A stretch of 46,657 nucleotides of DNA from JBAZGG01 sp041653015 (GTDB lineage Bacteria; Bacillota_I; Bacilli_A; RFN20; CAG-826), in contig JBAZGG010000009.1 of NCBI GenBank assembly GCA_041653015.1, positions 1 to 46,657 on the forward strand. The letters run 5' to 3'. This document shows positions 24,602-33,119 of the stretch, one piece after another. Under the pieces are notes generated by a model. The model saw nothing but the letters and a program-made list of their open reading frames with translations. It was not told the DNA's origin and did not search any database. The first letter of the stretch is position 1, and the number at the start of each line of letters is the position of its first letter. The translations under genes were made by a program, and so were the position numbers.

Positions 24602-26279
24602 TATTCAAAGCATCCTTTAACGAGAGAAGGGCTACTTTAGTTTCAGCCGTCGATTCGCCTAATAAAGAGGCAATCTCTTGGACTGAGCGCATATTTTTTT
24701 CAATAACTTTGTTAGTGATTTCGACCGATTTTTTAATCAGTTCATCGCGTTTTTGAGCTTGGAGTTCACGATCAGTAATATCTTTCATGACGCAGATTAA
24801 AATATGAAATTTGCGATCGTAAATTATGGTGTTTTCAACATATTTTTCATACTCGCTCAAATAGACTTTCTTCGCGATGGTTCTGTCGCTATTATCGCCG
24901 AGAGCCAAAGCATAATCAGTCGGATCAAGAATTGTTGTCACACTTTTTTTAATGAGAACGCTAGGCGCAGGAATACCGATGATTTTGCACATCGAATTGT
25001 TGAGCAGCTGAATGTTCAAACTTTCGTCGAGAACCATCAATCCATTCGGAGAGTTCATGACAATTTTTTCCGAAAAAGATTGAGCCTTTTCCATCAGATA
25101 TGGCAGGCACATCTCAATCGTCGCACGACCCTGAATGACGGCAGTGGCTTTTTCACGGCACGAGGTATAGCCACAACTGCCGCAGTTCAATTCATCGCTC
25201 TTCGCCATTTTGCCCATCGTCCTCAAAACTTTTGTTATTTCTTTTTCGCTCGGCGTGGCTAATGTCGCTAGCGATATCGCATAATAAGGATGTGCGATTT
25301 CCTGACTATTCAATTTTCCAATAGTGAAATCTTTCTTTCCAGCTATGTTTTCAACATTTATGTAGCGCGAAACGAGACTATTTTTATTATTTTTCATCAT
25401 CGGACCATTGACACAGCTCCCATGACAAGCTGACATTTCAATAAAACATTTATGAATTTTCCCATCGATTATGTCTTGGAGGACTTTTTTTGCGTGCTCC
25501 ACTCCATCGACAGCGACGTAATGATAATTCTCATTCTCTTTCTTCATCGTCTCTAAAATTCCGCCGCAAATAGGGAACAATCGCGCCTTTGACTCCTCAT
25601 CGCGATGAAGAGATGTATTACACTCGATGACAATTTTTTCTTCTTTTAACCATTCTTCGAGTTCGCTAAAAGTAAGAACGGCATCAACATAATCACCATT
25701 CCGCTCTCCTTCATCCTTTTTGGCGATGCAAGGACCGACAAAGACCACAGCAACATCAGCCCCATATCTCGATTTAATATCTTTGCCATGCGCCACCATC
25801 GGTGAATAGACATCAGCTAAAAAAGGTAGGGCTTTTGGATAATGCTTCTGAATCAACAAATTGATGGAGTGACAGCAGGAAGAAATGATGACATCATGCT
25901 TTTCATCGAGCATCTCATCATATCTTTTTTTGACGATTGTCGCTCCGATAGCGGTTTCTTCGACATCGCTGAATCCCAATTTCAAAATGGCTTCTTTGAC
26001 ATCCACAAAATTGGCGTTAAAATTAGCGACAAAACTGGGGGCGAGCGAAACGATGACTTTTCGTTTTGAATGGATAATTTTTTGAACCTTCGAAACATCG
26101 TTTCTTACAATTTTTGAGTTTTGTGGGCACATCAAATAGCAGCGACCACAAAGAATGCACTCATCATGAATGATGGCGGCTTTATTATTGGCAAAGGATA
26201 TCGCCTTCATCGGACAATATCGGATGCATTTATAGCAATTGCGACAATCGCTCGCCTTGCTCTCTAAACAATATGACAT
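24591..26279 (-). CDS. PAS-containing sensory [FeFe] hydrogenase (HydS-like, group C)
   Basis: The 562-residue protein is laid out as two [4Fe-4S] motifs (about 10-60), an H-cluster domain (about 75-350), another four-cysteine Fe-S domain (C-G-S-C-G-Y-T-S-C, near 370), a PAS domain (about 400-510) and a C-terminal helical tail. H-cluster cysteines are present: I-S-S-C-C-H (the usual Pro is His), V-G-P-C-I-A-K-K-D-E, and M-S-A-C-H-G-S-C-V-N-G-P. PAS and the deviating L1/L3 motifs suggest an H2 or redox sensor rather than a bulk catalyst. It sits between the [2Fe-2S] protein and the SpoIIE-type phosphatase, so sensing may control the phosphatase (inference). ATG 26279 is chosen from several in-frame starts because AGGGG is eight bases before it. 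Confidence 0.88.
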   Translation of the reverse strand: MSYCLESKASDCRNCYKCIRYCPMKAISFANNKAAIIHDECILCGRCYLMCPQNSKIVRNDVSKVQKIIHSKRKVIVSLAPSFVANFNANFVDVKEAILKLGFSDVEETAIGATIVKKRYDEMLDEKHDVIISSCCHSINLLIQKHYPKALPFLADVYSPMVAHGKDIKSRYGADVAVVFVGPCIAKKDEGERNGDYVDAVLTFSELEEWLKEEKIVIECNTSLHRDEESKARLFPICGGILETMKKENENYHYVAVDGVEHAKKVLQDIIDGKIHKCFIEMSACHGSCVNGPMMKNNKNSLVSRYINVENIAGKKDFTIGKLNSQEIAHPYYAISLATLATPSEKEITKVLRTMGKMAKSDELNCGSCGYTSCREKATAVIQGRATIEMCLPYLMEKAQSFSEKIVMNSPNGLMVLDESLNIQLLNNSMCKIIGIPAPSVLIKKSVTTILDPTDYALALGDNSDRTIAKKVYLSEYEKYVENTIIYDRKFHILICVMKDITDRELQAQKRDELIKKSVEITNKVIEKNMRSVQEIASLLGESTAETKVALLSLKDALNNDK

Positions 26280-26284
26280 GATCA

Positions 26285-26539
26285 TCACCCCTGCTTAAAT
26301 GGAGATAAAATCCATCTATTAAATATCTCATCGAAATTATCCTTGGTTACCCCGGTGATAATCTGATCATCAACTTTTATTGAAACACCGGCGATAGCAC
26401 ATTTTTCTAAACAGAATGTCGCTTTTAAAGTGACCTTATTCTCCAATTTGCTAGCGCTGATCGCTTTCTTCATCAGTTCAATGATCTCATAGCTTCCTTT
26501 GATGTGGCACGATGATCCGACGCAGATTAATACAGTCAT
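26285..26539 (-). CDS. Thioredoxin-fold [2Fe-2S] ferredoxin (NuoE-like)
   Basis: This 84-residue protein has the thioredoxin-like [2Fe-2S] cysteine pattern: C-V-G-S-S-C (C-x4-C) near the start and C-L-E-K-C (C-x3-C) some 35 residues later, as in NuoE/HymA-type subunits. It should pass electrons to or from the hydrogenase proteins encoded downstream. ATG 26539 is used because AAAGGGG lies about six bases before it. The TGA ends five bases before the sensor gene's ATG. It follows rex after about 20 bases. Confidence 0.88.
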   Translation of the reverse strand: MTVLICVGSSCHIKGSYEIIELMKKAISASKLENKVTLKATFCLEKCAIAGVSIKVDDQIITGVTKDNFDEIFNRWILSPFKQG

Positions 26540-26558
26540 AGATTCCCCTTTCATAATA

Positions 26559-27197
26559 TTACTTCCTTTCTTTTATATTTAACTTGTGAGATAGCACGGC
26601 AAGAGACGATGCCAAATTCACATTTTCAACGATGATATCGGGATAAGATAGATGAATAGGAGCAAAATTCCATATCGCTTCGATGCCTAAACCTATCAGT
26701 CTTTGCGCAATATTATCTGCCACCTCAGCCGGTGTTGCGATGATAGCGATATGAACTGATAGCCTAGGAATCAAATTTTCAATTCTATTCATAGAAAAAA
26801 CAACTTTTTTATTGATTGTTTTTCCAATCAATTTTTCATCGATGTCAAAAGCGGCGAGAATATTCAACCCCAGATCAGAAAAACCATCATAGTTTAGAAA
26901 GGCCTGTCCGAGATGTCCTGCACCGATAAGAATAGCATTTGTCGTATCGCGATAGCCAAGAAAGGTCTCGATATCGTCGATTAATTGAATGACAACTCTA
27001 CCTCTTTTTGTCTGTCCAGATATTGTTGAGATCGCTTGAAAATCTTTTCTGACTTGCTCTTCAGATATTCCTAACTCTTCCGATAACATCCATGAAAAAA
27101 CATTTCTCACTCCATCTTGATTCAGATTATTCAAATACTTCAAATAGACTGGATATCTTTCCAGTTGATGAATAGATACACTCTTTAATTTGCTCAT
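26559..27197 (-). CDS. rex: Redox-sensing transcriptional repressor Rex
   Basis: The 212-residue protein has a winged-helix DNA-binding domain (about 1-78: S-W-M-L-S-E-E-L-G-I-S, Q-V-R-K-D) and an NAD(H)-binding Rossmann domain with G-A-G-H-L-G-Q-A at about 92. Rex binds DNA when NADH is low and releases it when NADH rises, controlling fermentation and hydrogenase genes. It is the first gene of the operon rex, [2Fe-2S] protein, sensor hydrogenase, SpoIIE-like phosphatase, hydrogenase. A consensus promoter and a palindrome resembling a Rex site lie directly upstream, so autoregulation is likely. There is no strong Shine-Dalgarno, though GAAAGAG is 7-13 bases before ATG 27197. Confidence 0.94.
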   Translation of the reverse strand: MSKLKSVSIHQLERYPVYLKYLNNLNQDGVRNVFSWMLSEELGISEEQVRKDFQAISTISGQTKRGRVVIQLIDDIETFLGYRDTTNAILIGAGHLGQAFLNYDGFSDLGLNILAAFDIDEKLIGKTINKKVVFSMNRIENLIPRLSVHIAIIATPAEVADNIAQRLIGLGIEAIWNFAPIHLSYPDIIVENVNLASSLAVLSHKLNIKERK

Positions 27198-27210
27198 ACA
27201 ACACTCTTTC

Positions 27211-27259
27211 GGTAATGGATTACCAAAATGATTATATAAAACAAAAAAAGATATATCAA
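27211..27259 (-). promoter_or_regulatory. rex operon promoter with overlapping operator-like palindrome
   Basis: Read on the minus strand: -35 TTGATA (27259-27254), a 17-base spacer, -10 TATAAT (27236-27231), then six bases to a predicted start at about 27224. The palindrome GGTAATCCATTACC (27224-27211) covers the first transcribed bases. With flanks it resembles the Rex consensus TTGTTAATNNATTAACAA (about three mismatches). Confidence 0.75.
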
Positions 27260-27265
27260 TTATTT

Positions 27266-28465
27266 TTATAAAATAAAGATTGTGAATATTATTTGAACTA
27301 GTTGTTCCATTTCTTCTAAAACAGCAAATTCATAACGGCCGTGATGATTATATGATCCCGTTCCAAGATTTGGAGTTGGACAGCCTAAAAAAGAAAAGCT
27401 CGCGCCATCAGTTCCACCACGAATTGGCTTGTATTCAAAAGGTATTTTTAATTTGAGATAAACGCTTTCGATGTGATGTTTTGCTTCGGGATGCTCATTT
27501 ATAATCTCGAGCATATTGCGATATTGATCTTGGATTATCAGATCAATTTTTGCTCCTGGATACATCGATAGAGTTGCTTTTTTAGCTTTTTCGAAATCGT
27601 TTACTTGTTGAATTAATACATCGGCATCATGGTTGCGCAATATGTAATGCGCATAAGCTTGCTCAACATCGCCTTTAACCTCAACAACATGATTGAAACC
27701 TTCGCGATTCTCAGTTTGAGAAGGAATCATATCGGGAGGAAGCAATGACATGAAATAGTGAAGGACGAGAATGGCGTTTATCATTATTCCTTTCGCATCG
27801 CCGGGATGTATTGATTTGCCCGCGATTAAAATATCGGCTTTTTTGGCATTAAAATTTTCTACAGAGATATATTTTGGATCATCGCCATCGATCGTATAAG
27901 CATATGAGGCCCCGAATTTTTCTTTTGAAAAATGTTCTGCTCCGCGACCAACCTCCTCATCTGGAGTAAAAAGTATCGACATCGGGTAACGCTTTTTAGT
28001 CTCTATTTTGAGATATCGTTTCACAACTTCCATAATAATCGCAATACCAGCCTTGTCATCAGCGCCCAAAAGCGTTGTGCCATCTGCTGTGATAATCGTC
28101 TTATGCATACATCTGCGAAGTTTTGGAAATTCTTTTGACGAAAGGACAAATTCACTATTGCCTAATCTAATATCTCGGCCGTCATAATCTTCAATGATTT
28201 GCGGTTTGACATTTTTTCCAGAACATTCACTCGCTGTATCGACATGAGCACACAATCCTATCGTCTGGTAATCACTATTTCCTTCAATAGAGGCGTATAA
28301 TCTTCCAAATTCATCAATATGCGAACGCACATCAAGCGCTTTAAATTCATCGTTCAAAAGATCTAACAGATTGAATTGTTTCTTGCTCGATGGAGTAGCA
28401 TTTGAATTCTCATCAGATTGAGTGTCAATCTTCACATATTTAACAAAACTGTTCAATAATGACAT
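27266..28465 (-). CDS. pepT: Peptidase T (tripeptide aminopeptidase)
   Basis: This 399-residue M20-family zinc peptidase removes the N-terminal residue of tripeptides in the cytosol. Metal-site and catalytic motifs are in order: A-H-V-D-T-A (first His and Asp), G-A-D-D-K-A-G (bridging Asp), T-P-D-E-E-V-G-R-G (catalytic Glu pair), D-G-D, and a terminal H-H-G-R-Y-E. The dimerisation lid domain lies between about 205 and 320. Length matches PepT (about 410). GAGGAT precedes ATG 28465. It appears to be a single gene; the rex promoter begins a few bases after its stop. Confidence 0.93.
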   Translation of the reverse strand: MSLLNSFVKYVKIDTQSDENSNATPSSKKQFNLLDLLNDEFKALDVRSHIDEFGRLYASIEGNSDYQTIGLCAHVDTASECSGKNVKPQIIEDYDGRDIRLGNSEFVLSSKEFPKLRRCMHKTIITADGTTLLGADDKAGIAIIMEVVKRYLKIETKKRYPMSILFTPDEEVGRGAEHFSKEKFGASYAYTIDGDDPKYISVENFNAKKADILIAGKSIHPGDAKGIMINAILVLHYFMSLLPPDMIPSQTENREGFNHVVEVKGDVEQAYAHYILRNHDADVLIQQVNDFEKAKKATLSMYPGAKIDLIIQDQYRNMLEIINEHPEAKHHIESVYLKLKIPFEYKPIRGGTDGASFSFLGCPTPNLGTGSYNHHGRYEFAVLEEMEQLVQIIFTIFIL

Positions 28466-28552
28466 AAGTAATCCTCATATTTATTATATTTTATAAACGC
28501 GATAAACAACATTATTTAAGAAAAAAATATACATTCAATAACTCGCGATATT

Positions 28553-29293
28553 TTATTTTCCGCAGATATGACAGGATGGATTTCGCTCTATTTTAATCTT
28601 TCTGAATTCCATCTTTAATCCATCATATGTCAACAGATAGCCGACCAATAGGTCACCGATACCCAATAGATATTTAATCGCTTCAACAGCTTGGAGTGTG
28701 CCGATGACACCTGGAGTCGAACCAGCGACTGCAATCGGTCTTTTATCATCATTCTTAGGTGGGTTAGCAAATACGCATCGGTAGCATGGACCTTTTTCGG
28801 GAACATAAGTCATCATCTGACCTTTAAAACCTGCAACGCCGGCATGAGAAAATGCTTTTTTCATCGCAACACAGGCATCATTGATCACAAATTTGCTCGA
28901 GAAATTATCCGTGGCGTCGATGATAAAATCATATTCTTCGATTATATTCGCAACATTCCGATTGTTGAGCCTTATTGGATAAGTAAAAATTTTGACATCC
29001 GAGTTCAATTTTTCGATTTTTTCTTTAGCGGATTCAACTTTCAATTTGTCTATACTGCTCATGTCATGAATAATCTGCCGTTGCAAGTTCGATAATTCAA
29101 CTTTGTCCGAATCGACAATTCCAATTGTACCAACACCCATCGCCGCGAGATAAAAACACGCTGGCGAGCCCAGCCCTCCTGCTCCGATTACCAGCACTTT
29201 CGATGATAGGAGTTTCTTTTGTCCATCCACTCCGATCTCATCTAAAGATATCTGCCGAGAGTATCGCTTCAATTGGTCATCATTTAAATCCAC
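28553..29293 (-). CDS. thiF: ThiF/MoeB-type adenylyltransferase
   Basis: The 246-residue E1-like enzyme activates the C-terminal Gly-Gly of a sulfur carrier protein with ATP. It has R-Y-S-R-Q-I near the N-terminus, the ATP-binding G-A-G-G-L-G-S, D-x-V-E-L-S-N-L-Q-R-Q, and two zinc cysteine pairs (C-Y-R-C and C-H-I-C at the end). It is encoded three bases after thiS, its likely partner, so it probably forms ThiS-COOAMP. No other thiamine, molybdopterin or cysteine genes are visible nearby, so the end product of this sulfur relay is unknown. MoeB or HesA function cannot be excluded from the sequence alone. Confidence 0.87.
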   Translation of the reverse strand: MDLNDDQLKRYSRQISLDEIGVDGQKKLLSSKVLVIGAGGLGSPACFYLAAMGVGTIGIVDSDKVELSNLQRQIIHDMSSIDKLKVESAKEKIEKLNSDVKIFTYPIRLNNRNVANIIEEYDFIIDATDNFSSKFVINDACVAMKKAFSHAGVAGFKGQMMTYVPEKGPCYRCVFANPPKNDDKRPIAVAGSTPGVIGTLQAVEAIKYLLGIGDLLVGYLLTYDGLKMEFRKIKIERNPSCHICGK

Positions 29294-29295
29294 GA

Positions 29296-29499
29296 TTAAC
29301 CTCCACCGATAAAATAGATGAATTCAACTCGTTCATCTTCGTGAAGTGTGTGACGAGCGAATAAATTGGGATTAATCACCTTTTCATTGACGGTGACTGA
29401 TATGCTCTGCGGATCTTTAAAATGCTCTTGCAAAAGAAGATCAAAAACAGTTATCCCCTCAGGGACATTTTTTTCGATTCCAGAAATCAATAATTTCAT
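29296..29499 (-). CDS. thiS: Sulfur carrier protein ThiS
   Basis: The 67-residue beta-grasp (ubiquitin-like) protein ends in I-G-G-G, the tail that is adenylated and thiocarboxylated. The first strands (M-K-L-L-I-S-G-I-E-K-N-V) and the V-F-D-L-L-L helix match ThiS. It precedes thiF with a two-base gap. In known pathways it delivers sulfur for thiazole, but thiG and other thi genes are absent from the window. GAGGAT upstream is a good ribosome binding site. Confidence 0.88.
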   Translation of the reverse strand: MKLLISGIEKNVPEGITVFDLLLQEHFKDPQSISVTVNEKVINPNLFARHTLHEDERVEFIYFIGGG

Positions 29500-29595
29500 C
29501 GATTAAAATCCTCATTTAATAAGCGAGGCCACAATATGGTTCATCGTAAATATAATATCATTATGAAAATGAGATTAGAATCAAATGCTCCCATA

Positions 29596-29623
29596 ATAAA
29601 AAAGTTCCGATGAGACGGAACTT
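29596..29623 (-). terminator. Terminator after tRNA-Ser(GCT)
   Basis: On the minus strand AAGTTCCG pairs with CGGAACTT (29602-29609 and 29616-29623) around a six-base loop, followed by a T-run. This is a strong rho-independent terminator for the tRNA gene. Confidence 0.88.
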
Positions 29624-29635
29624 GATAGGTCATAG

Positions 29636-29728
29636 TGGCGGAGTAGCAGAGATTTGAACTCTGGCACCAGGTTACCCCGATCTAACGGTTTAGCAAACCG
29701 TCCCCTTGAGCCTCTTGGGTACTACTCC
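29636..29728 (-). tRNA. tRNA-Ser (anticodon GCT)
   Basis: The 93-base minus-strand tRNA has acceptor stem GGAGTAG/CTACTCC, an anticodon loop with GCT between ACGGT and ACCGT, and a long variable arm expected of tRNA-Ser. It ends with encoded CCA. A -10-like TATAAG lies upstream of the 5' end. Confidence 0.93.
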
Positions 29729-29777
29729 ATAGCGCTACTTATACTAACATATAAGCCATCGCCATAACAACCGATTT

Positions 29778-31205
29778 TTAATACGCTTTTGCGAACAGGA
29801 CAACCTTCGTTGCCTTTTTGCCACAAACAGGGCAAACATCGCTGAAAGCCGTTTGATTAAATGGCAGACATCTCGCTGTTGCCGTAGTCAATTCTTTTAT
29901 CTTGTTTTCACAAGCTTCTTCTCCGCACCACATCATCTTTGCATAGCCGCCCTTTTCAAGAGCTTTATTCAATTCATCCATCGATTTAACTTCAGTCGTG
30001 TGATCGAGCAAATATTTAAAAGCTCTCTCATACATCTCTTCACTGATGGATTTTAACAATTCCGGAATCTTTTCTTCCAGATCATGTATTTTTACAAAGA
30101 TTTTCTCGCCCGTATTTCTTTTGGCGATGACGACTTGATCTTTTTCAATATCTCTCGGCCCTAATTCGATTCGTAAAGGAATTCCCTTCATCTCATATTC
30201 AGCATATTTCCAGCCAGGTGTATGATCGGAATCATCCATCTTGACTCGCAGATTGAGCTTTTTAACAATCTTATAGATTTCATGGCACTTCTTCATAACG
30301 CCTTCTTTGGCCATTTGAATAGGGATGATAACAACTTGAATCGGAGCGACAAATGGAGGTAATACCAAACCATTATCATCACCATGAACCATGATGATCG
30401 ATCCGAGCAAACGCGTGGATACACCCCATGAGCCCTGATGAGGAGATTTCAATGAGCCATCTTTATCTTGATAAACCACATTGAACGCTTTGGCGAAATC
30501 AGTGCCAAAATAATGGGTTGTCCCACTCTGCAAAGCCTTGCCATCTGGCATTAATGCTTCGATAGAATAGGTTTCTTTTGCTCCAGCAAATTTTTCTTTA
30601 TCTGTCTTCCTGCCCTTAACAAATGGGATAGCGAGAACATCTCGTCCTAAATCGTTATAAATCTCTAGGATATCAAGCACATTTTTTCTCGCTTCTTCTG
30701 CGCTGGCAAACATGACATGACCTTCTTGCCAAAGGAATTCGCTACCGCGAAGAAATGGACGCGTCGTTTTCTCCCAGCGAACAACCGAACACCACTGGTT
30801 GTAAATCTTCGGTAAATCTCGATATGATTTGATGATTTTGGAATAGTGTTCAGAGAATAGTACTTCGCTTGTTGGGCGAATTATTAATCGATCATCTAAT
30901 TCATTTTTGCCACCGATCGTCGCTATGAGGGTTTCAGGTGCAAAACCTTCGACGTGTTCTTTTTCTTTATTAAACAAAGATTCGGGTATCACTAAAGGCA
31001 TATAGACATTCTCAGTGCCAATTGCTTTGAATCTTTGGTCGAGATATTTTTGAATCTCTTCCCAAATGGCATAGCCGTACGGACGATAGATAATAAAGCC
31101 CTTTACTGATGAATAATCCATCAATTCTGCTTTGCGGCAAACATCGGTGTACCATTGAGCAAAATCATCCTCTTGTCTCGTAATCGCTTCGTTTTTGTTT
31201 TCCAT
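29778..31205 (-). CDS. proS: Prolyl-tRNA synthetase
   Basis: This 475-residue class II aminoacyl-tRNA synthetase charges tRNA-Pro. It is of the compact type without the bacterial editing domain, having an extra C-terminal zinc-binding-like domain (C-x4-C at about 433-438 and C-P-V-C-G-K near the end). Motif 2 reads R-W-E-K-T-T-R-P-F-L-R-G-S-E-F-L-W-Q-E-G, and motif 3 has G-S-W-G-V-S-T-R-L-L-G. AAGGAG lies nine or so bases before ATG 31205. It lies 20 bases downstream of the GGDEF-EAL-like gene on the same strand, so they may be co-transcribed. Confidence 0.94.
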   Translation of the reverse strand: MENKNEAITRQEDDFAQWYTDVCRKAELMDYSSVKGFIIYRPYGYAIWEEIQKYLDQRFKAIGTENVYMPLVIPESLFNKEKEHVEGFAPETLIATIGGKNELDDRLIIRPTSEVLFSEHYSKIIKSYRDLPKIYNQWCSVVRWEKTTRPFLRGSEFLWQEGHVMFASAEEARKNVLDILEIYNDLGRDVLAIPFVKGRKTDKEKFAGAKETYSIEALMPDGKALQSGTTHYFGTDFAKAFNVVYQDKDGSLKSPHQGSWGVSTRLLGSIIMVHGDDNGLVLPPFVAPIQVVIIPIQMAKEGVMKKCHEIYKIVKKLNLRVKMDDSDHTPGWKYAEYEMKGIPLRIELGPRDIEKDQVVIAKRNTGEKIFVKIHDLEEKIPELLKSISEEMYERAFKYLLDHTTEVKSMDELNKALEKGGYAKMMWCGEEACENKIKELTTATARCLPFNQTAFSDVCPVCGKKATKVVLFAKAY

Positions 31206-31225
31206 ATATATATATGCTCCTTAAC

Positions 31226-32962
31226 CTATTCCTTCGTGTAATTTAGCAATCTATCCATAATCTTAACAGGGATCGGCTTAACAATCACATCGGATTGCAT
31301 AATAGTTTCGCTAGAGAGGCACATGATGCCATTTTTAATGATGAGTTCAATCGAAGGCCAACTTTCGACATTATTGATGATAATAGGCCTGTTATATTTC
31401 AACAATTTTTCAGCATTAGACAAGACCTTAAGTCTAGTTCTTGTGTCACTCCTTATATCAAGGTTTTTGATATCTAAAACAAAGTAGTCAAAACGTTTTA
31501 ACGCTTCTTGAGAAAGAGACAATTCCTTGCTGGTTAAAACTAACGATATGCTATATCCTTTTTCTAAAAAAGAGAACAAATCTTTAATTAAATTATCTTC
31601 TCCTTCAGCGTAATTTATTAAATCGTCTTCTTTAAATTGAAGAACGAGTTTGGCTTCTTTCACTCCAGAAAGATGACTCAGCGATTTTGAAATGTATAAT
31701 TTATCCTCGATTGAAACATCGAAGAAAAGCCGTAAGTCAGGACCATCTTTTTCATTGACAAATGTCGGAATTAAATTTTTAGCAATCCATGAAAAAAGTA
31801 GATGATCATCACCCGATTTACGAGAGTATTCCTTTAGATCATCAATATCGGAAAACATCGAATCAACCGGAAATGTTGATGAGAAATATCCGATGGTTTT
31901 TGTGTGCTCTGCGTCGACAATAGGGCGATAGACAAATCGCAACTTTTTCTCGTTGATAACCTTGCTCACTTCTGTGTGATAACTCGTTTCGGTGGATTCA
32001 TCAATTCTAGCCGATTGATCATACCATCGAATTTCATCGCCATCCTCGGCGGCGATCAACGACAATTTTTCAGCTTGAGCAATCAATTTGTCGGCATCTT
32101 TGGGGAAATGTTTGTTTTCAACAATTGAAAAAGCGAACTTGATTTGTGAAGAATATGAATTCAAAATCAAAAAGCGCTTAACCGCATCAGCAATTGATTT
32201 TTCTAAAGCGATCGCCTCTTCTTGATTAACAATTTTTGTATCGACAAATATTAGCTCATTATTTGATTTTTTTAATAGATAACGATTGCCAGTTATAAAT
32301 TTGGCAATGACATCTTTTAGTTGCGTGAAAACAAGATAATTGATTTCTTCGTATTTAATCTGGGCTCTCGAATTATAAAATTTAATGCCAATTGTCGCTC
32401 CTTTTAATGGAGACGAGTGTAAAAGTGCACTTTTGACATCCTCGATGCTGGAGAGCGATTTGCCTTTTTTATTAGTGGTGCCAGAAATATATTTCAAAAT
32501 GTAGCTTTCTAGATGAATAACCTGCGTCGATGAATTCACCGAAATCACTTTTAAAAGTGAGAAACTTGGCTTTTTATATTTATTGATATTGACATCAACT
32601 TCTAAAAAATCCTGTGTGTTAATCTGATTATCTAGCAAGCTGTGCAACCATCTTTTAACCTTATCTTGCTCTGAGGGCATAAATTGTGAGTAGAACTGCG
32701 TTAAATCCATCTCTCTTTTTGACCTGATAGAGGCCGTATTAAAAAAGACGACGTGATTGTCGTGCATATTAATTTTGAAAATGCGTACAGAATTGGATTG
32801 GGCTTCGATTTTTCTTTTCGATAATCGATCCAATAAACTTGCAAAAAAGAATACCCCAAAAGAGACAAATATAAAAACGATTAAAACAAATGCAACCCAG
32901 AAAGCAATCGCATACTCAACATCGACATCAAATGCTATTCCAAAAAAAGCATTGCTCGCCAT
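31226..32962 (-). CDS. Membrane protein with degenerate GGDEF and EAL domains
   Basis: The 578-residue protein has a long N-terminal membrane helix (about residues 12-45), a PAS-like region (about 55-155), then a GGDEF-fold region and an EAL-fold region (about 340-578). The catalytic signatures are lost: the GG[DE]EF site reads K-S-N-N-E-L-I-F, and the EAL motif after R-P-I-V-D reads Y-F-S. It is therefore unlikely to make or cut cyclic di-GMP, but could bind nucleotide or act as a scaffold. ATG 32962 is chosen over GTG 32980 because the perfect -10 TATAAT (32975-32970) ends seven bases before it, giving a probable leaderless transcript. The gene lies directly upstream of proS. Confidence 0.78.
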   Translation of the reverse strand: MASNAFFGIAFDVDVEYAIAFWVAFVLIVFIFVSFGVFFFASLLDRLSKRKIEAQSNSVRIFKINMHDNHVVFFNTASIRSKREMDLTQFYSQFMPSEQDKVKRWLHSLLDNQINTQDFLEVDVNINKYKKPSFSLLKVISVNSSTQVIHLESYILKYISGTTNKKGKSLSSIEDVKSALLHSSPLKGATIGIKFYNSRAQIKYEEINYLVFTQLKDVIAKFITGNRYLLKKSNNELIFVDTKIVNQEEAIALEKSIADAVKRFLILNSYSSQIKFAFSIVENKHFPKDADKLIAQAEKLSLIAAEDGDEIRWYDQSARIDESTETSYHTEVSKVINEKKLRFVYRPIVDAEHTKTIGYFSSTFPVDSMFSDIDDLKEYSRKSGDDHLLFSWIAKNLIPTFVNEKDGPDLRLFFDVSIEDKLYISKSLSHLSGVKEAKLVLQFKEDDLINYAEGEDNLIKDLFSFLEKGYSISLVLTSKELSLSQEALKRFDYFVLDIKNLDIRSDTRTRLKVLSNAEKLLKYNRPIIINNVESWPSIELIIKNGIMCLSSETIMQSDVIVKPIPVKIMDRLLNYTKE

Positions 32963-33097
32963 GTAATTAATTATATACACAAATAAATATCATATAAAGA
33001 TGTGTTTATTTCGATAAGGCTAGAAATCATAGATTTAAACAGTTATTGTGCAAACATGAACGATATAACATTTGAAAGTGTTAAACAAAAAACTCTA

Positions 33098-33106
33098 TGA
33101 TATAAT
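33098..33106 (+). promoter_or_regulatory. Extended -10 promoter for tRNA-Ser(CGA)
   Basis: TGATATAAT (TGn plus perfect TATAAT at 33101-33106) lies 13 bases before the tRNA 5' end. Confidence 0.7.
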
Positions 33107-33119
33107 ATCAACGCCATGT

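Noticed and set aside
24804..25262. Plus-strand open frame of about 150 codons antisense to the sensor hydrogenase
   Set aside because: It lies entirely opposite a conserved gene with family motifs, has no clear ribosome site, and its composition follows the complement.
28691..29095. Plus-strand open frame antisense to thiF
   Set aside because: The opposite strand encodes a clear E1-like enzyme with ATP and zinc motifs.
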